From NCBI RefSeq assembly GCF_013410405.1, contig NZ_JACCFK010000001.1, forward strand, positions 3,472,001 through 3,536,000: a stretch of 64,000 nt of DNA, in the 5' to 3' direction. The notes under the pieces are model-generated. The model did not search any database. It was not told where the DNA came from and saw nothing but the letters and a program-made list of their open reading frames with translations. Below, piece by piece: positions 63,091 through 64,000 of this stretch. Each line of letters starts with the position of its first letter. Within the stretch, counting starts at the first letter, position 1. The translations under genes and the position numbers were made by a program. The DNA comes from Amycolatopsis endophytica. GTDB lineage: Bacteria > Actinomycetota > Actinomycetes > Mycobacteriales > Pseudonocardiaceae.

Positions 63091-63799
63091 TCAGTCTCCC
63101 TGATCGAGCGCCGTCAGTTGCTCACTGATGCCGCGTAGCCGGGCCCGATCGTCGAAGTCGTAGGCCTGCGGATGCATCCGCGTCTCGCGCACGCCGTCGA
63201 AATACCGGCCAGTGGAGTGCGCCAGTCTCTCGGCGGAGAGAAGCCGATGCACCGCATTGGCCCCTTCCTCCGCCGTACCGGCGGGTGCGATGCCGGCGGC
63301 GCGCACCATGGTGGTGTCGAGGTGTGTTCCCGGATGCAAGCAGTTGGCGGTCAGGTCTTCGAAATCGACGGAGCTCTGGCCCGCGGAGGCCACGTTCACC
63401 ACGAGCGAAGGCCGCGCGGTTCCGAGCACGGGCAGTGGCAGGTGGGTCAGCAGGAACGGTGCCGGATGGTTGACCGCGAGATGCAGTTCGAACCCGTCCA
63501 GGCTCTCGCGGCGCGGTCCGCTCGGGATCGACACTCCGGCGTTGTTGACCAGAGCGTCGATGTGGTCGTGCTCGCGCAGGACGCCCTCGGCCGACGCGCG
63601 GACTTCGGCCAACGACGCAAAGTCGGCCCGAACGAAGGACGCTGAACCGCCTGCGCTCGATGCTGGAAGTCGCCGCGGCCCCGCGCTCCGCGTCACGGCC
63701 ATGGACGAGCAGATGTGTTGCGGGGGCGGCGAGTCGCACGGCCAGTTCGCGTCCAACGCCGTCGGTCGAGCCGGTGATCAGGATGACGCGCTTGGACAT
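63091..63799 (-). pseudogene. Short-chain dehydrogenase/reductase, frameshifted and missing the catalytic YxxxK
   Basis: From ATG 63799 the frame gives SKRVILITGSTDGVGRELAVRL (Rossmann TGxxxGxG) and LVHGRDAERGAAATSSIER, then shifts near 63650. The other frame continues AGGSASFVRADFASLAEVRA, DALVNNAGVSIPSG and LVVNVASAGQSSVDFEDL. Immediately after DFEDL comes TANCLHPGTHLDTTMVRAAG, whereas intact relatives have about 30-35 residues there containing the catalytic Tyr and Lys. Two independent lesions make a non-functional gene nearly certain. Confidence 0.8.
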
Positions 63800-63817
63800 G
63801 ATCTCTCCTCCTCCGGC

Positions 63818-63864
63818 TAAACGTAGGGGTACTACGTACTGGACCCGTAGAGACCCTACGCTTA
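63818..63864. promoter_or_regulatory. Inverted repeat in the divergent SDR/TetR promoter
   Basis: TAAACGTAGGG (63818-63828) and CCCTACGCTTA (63854-63864) are inverted with one mismatch, 25 nt apart, with a further GTAC-x-ACGTAC dyad (63829-63839) between. Likely TetR operators in the 76-bp divergent region. Confidence 0.55.
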
Positions 63865-63875
63865 GGCTCGATTCC

Positions 63876-64000
63876 GTGCAAAGCGGCAGCGAAGGCCCGA
63901 CGACATCACCGGTGCGCAAGCCGCGCGCCGACGCGGCGCGCAATCGCTCGCGCCTCGTCGCCGCCGGCAGGAACGTCGTAGCCGACCAGGGGGCGAACGC
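63876..64000 (+). CDS. TetR family regulator, partial (N-terminus)
   Basis: From GTG 63876 the frame reads RKPRADAARNRSRLVAAGRNVVADQGANA at the window edge, the typical start of a TetR helix-turn-helix. The rest lies beyond the window. Divergent from the decayed SDR gene, its probable former target. Confidence 0.8.
   Translation, partial: MQSGSEGPTTSPVRKPRADAARNRSRLVAAGRNVVADQGAN

Overview
The window is very GC-rich DNA with strong G/C bias at third codon positions, many GTG starts, 4-nt ATGA/GTGA gene overlaps, Tat signals, and actinobacterial families: a BTAD/NB-ARC regulator, DrrAB-type exporter, PhoD, dodecin, CYTH-CHAD and DUF485/ActP. I infer a filamentous actinomycete chromosome, most likely Pseudonocardiaceae (Amycolatopsis-like). 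The genus is inferred from gene style, not from a marker gene. I saw no rRNA, tRNA, CRISPR array or intact insertion sequence.

Layout. 1-5.6 kb: an oligopeptide ABC importer, including a permease-ATPase fusion, divergent from its likely GntR/FCD regulator, with two near-identical operators 63 bp apart. 5.6-6.6 kb: an acetyl-xylan-esterase-type hydrolase. 6.7-17.3 kb: a phosphate-import region. The pstC-pstA-pstB operon ends in a membrane-anchored PstS-like gene. Divergent to it are a second, 756-aa PstS-like surface protein, a sortase-fold protein without the catalytic His and Cys, and a lytic transglycosylase with a Pro/Thr-rich tail. A third secreted PstS-like gene follows. 17.4-21.4 kb: accessory genes (YegP-like, Uma2, DUF6119). 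21.4-25.1 kb: a TetR-controlled PaoABC-type molybdenum aldehyde oxidase. 25.2-26.9 kb: a secreted ricin-type lectin and an ArsR regulator. 26.9-32.9 kb: a LytS/LytTR two-component system contiguous with two acetate-type sodium/solute symporters. 32.9-36.2 kb: an MFS exporter behind a MerR-type promoter, CYTH-CHAD, and a broken nucleotidyltransferase. 36.2-41.6 kb: an IspD homologue, IclR plus 3-oxoacid CoA-transferase, a GlxA-type regulator and small genes. 41.6-42.5 kb: a STAS protein and a degenerate RsbW-like partner. 43.2-46.3 kb: an MHS symporter and an ABC drug exporter. 46.3-52.6 kb: the large BTAD regulator, ArsR-SRPBCC, NUDIX, nitroreductase and dodecin. 53-64 kb: CBS protein, peptide deformylase, a coupled exporter/pseudo-kinase pair, an AsnC-type regulator, a split WD40 propeller, PhoD, NAD kinase, a transposase remnant, a decayed SDR and the start of a TetR gene.

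The most unusual non-coding signal is a composite repeat present twice, in opposite orientation, at 15733-16100 and 42611-43021. Each copy has an array of 12-bp units phased at exactly 21 bp and arranged symmetrically (3+3 and 4+4). Each also has a long hairpin whose inner stem and loop are almost identical between copies, while the outer arms differ in sequence yet remain self-complementary. The most interesting protein set is the PstS-like / pseudo-sortase / transglycosylase group next to pst, which looks like a surface-exposed phosphate-binding or cell-wall assembly. PhoD at 59-60.6 kb may serve the same phosphate-scavenging physiology.

Five genes are broken or split (35.7, 39.2, 55.5, 58.1 and 63.1 kb). 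Some need only a single base to restore the frame, so sequencing or assembly error must be excluded before reading biology into them.
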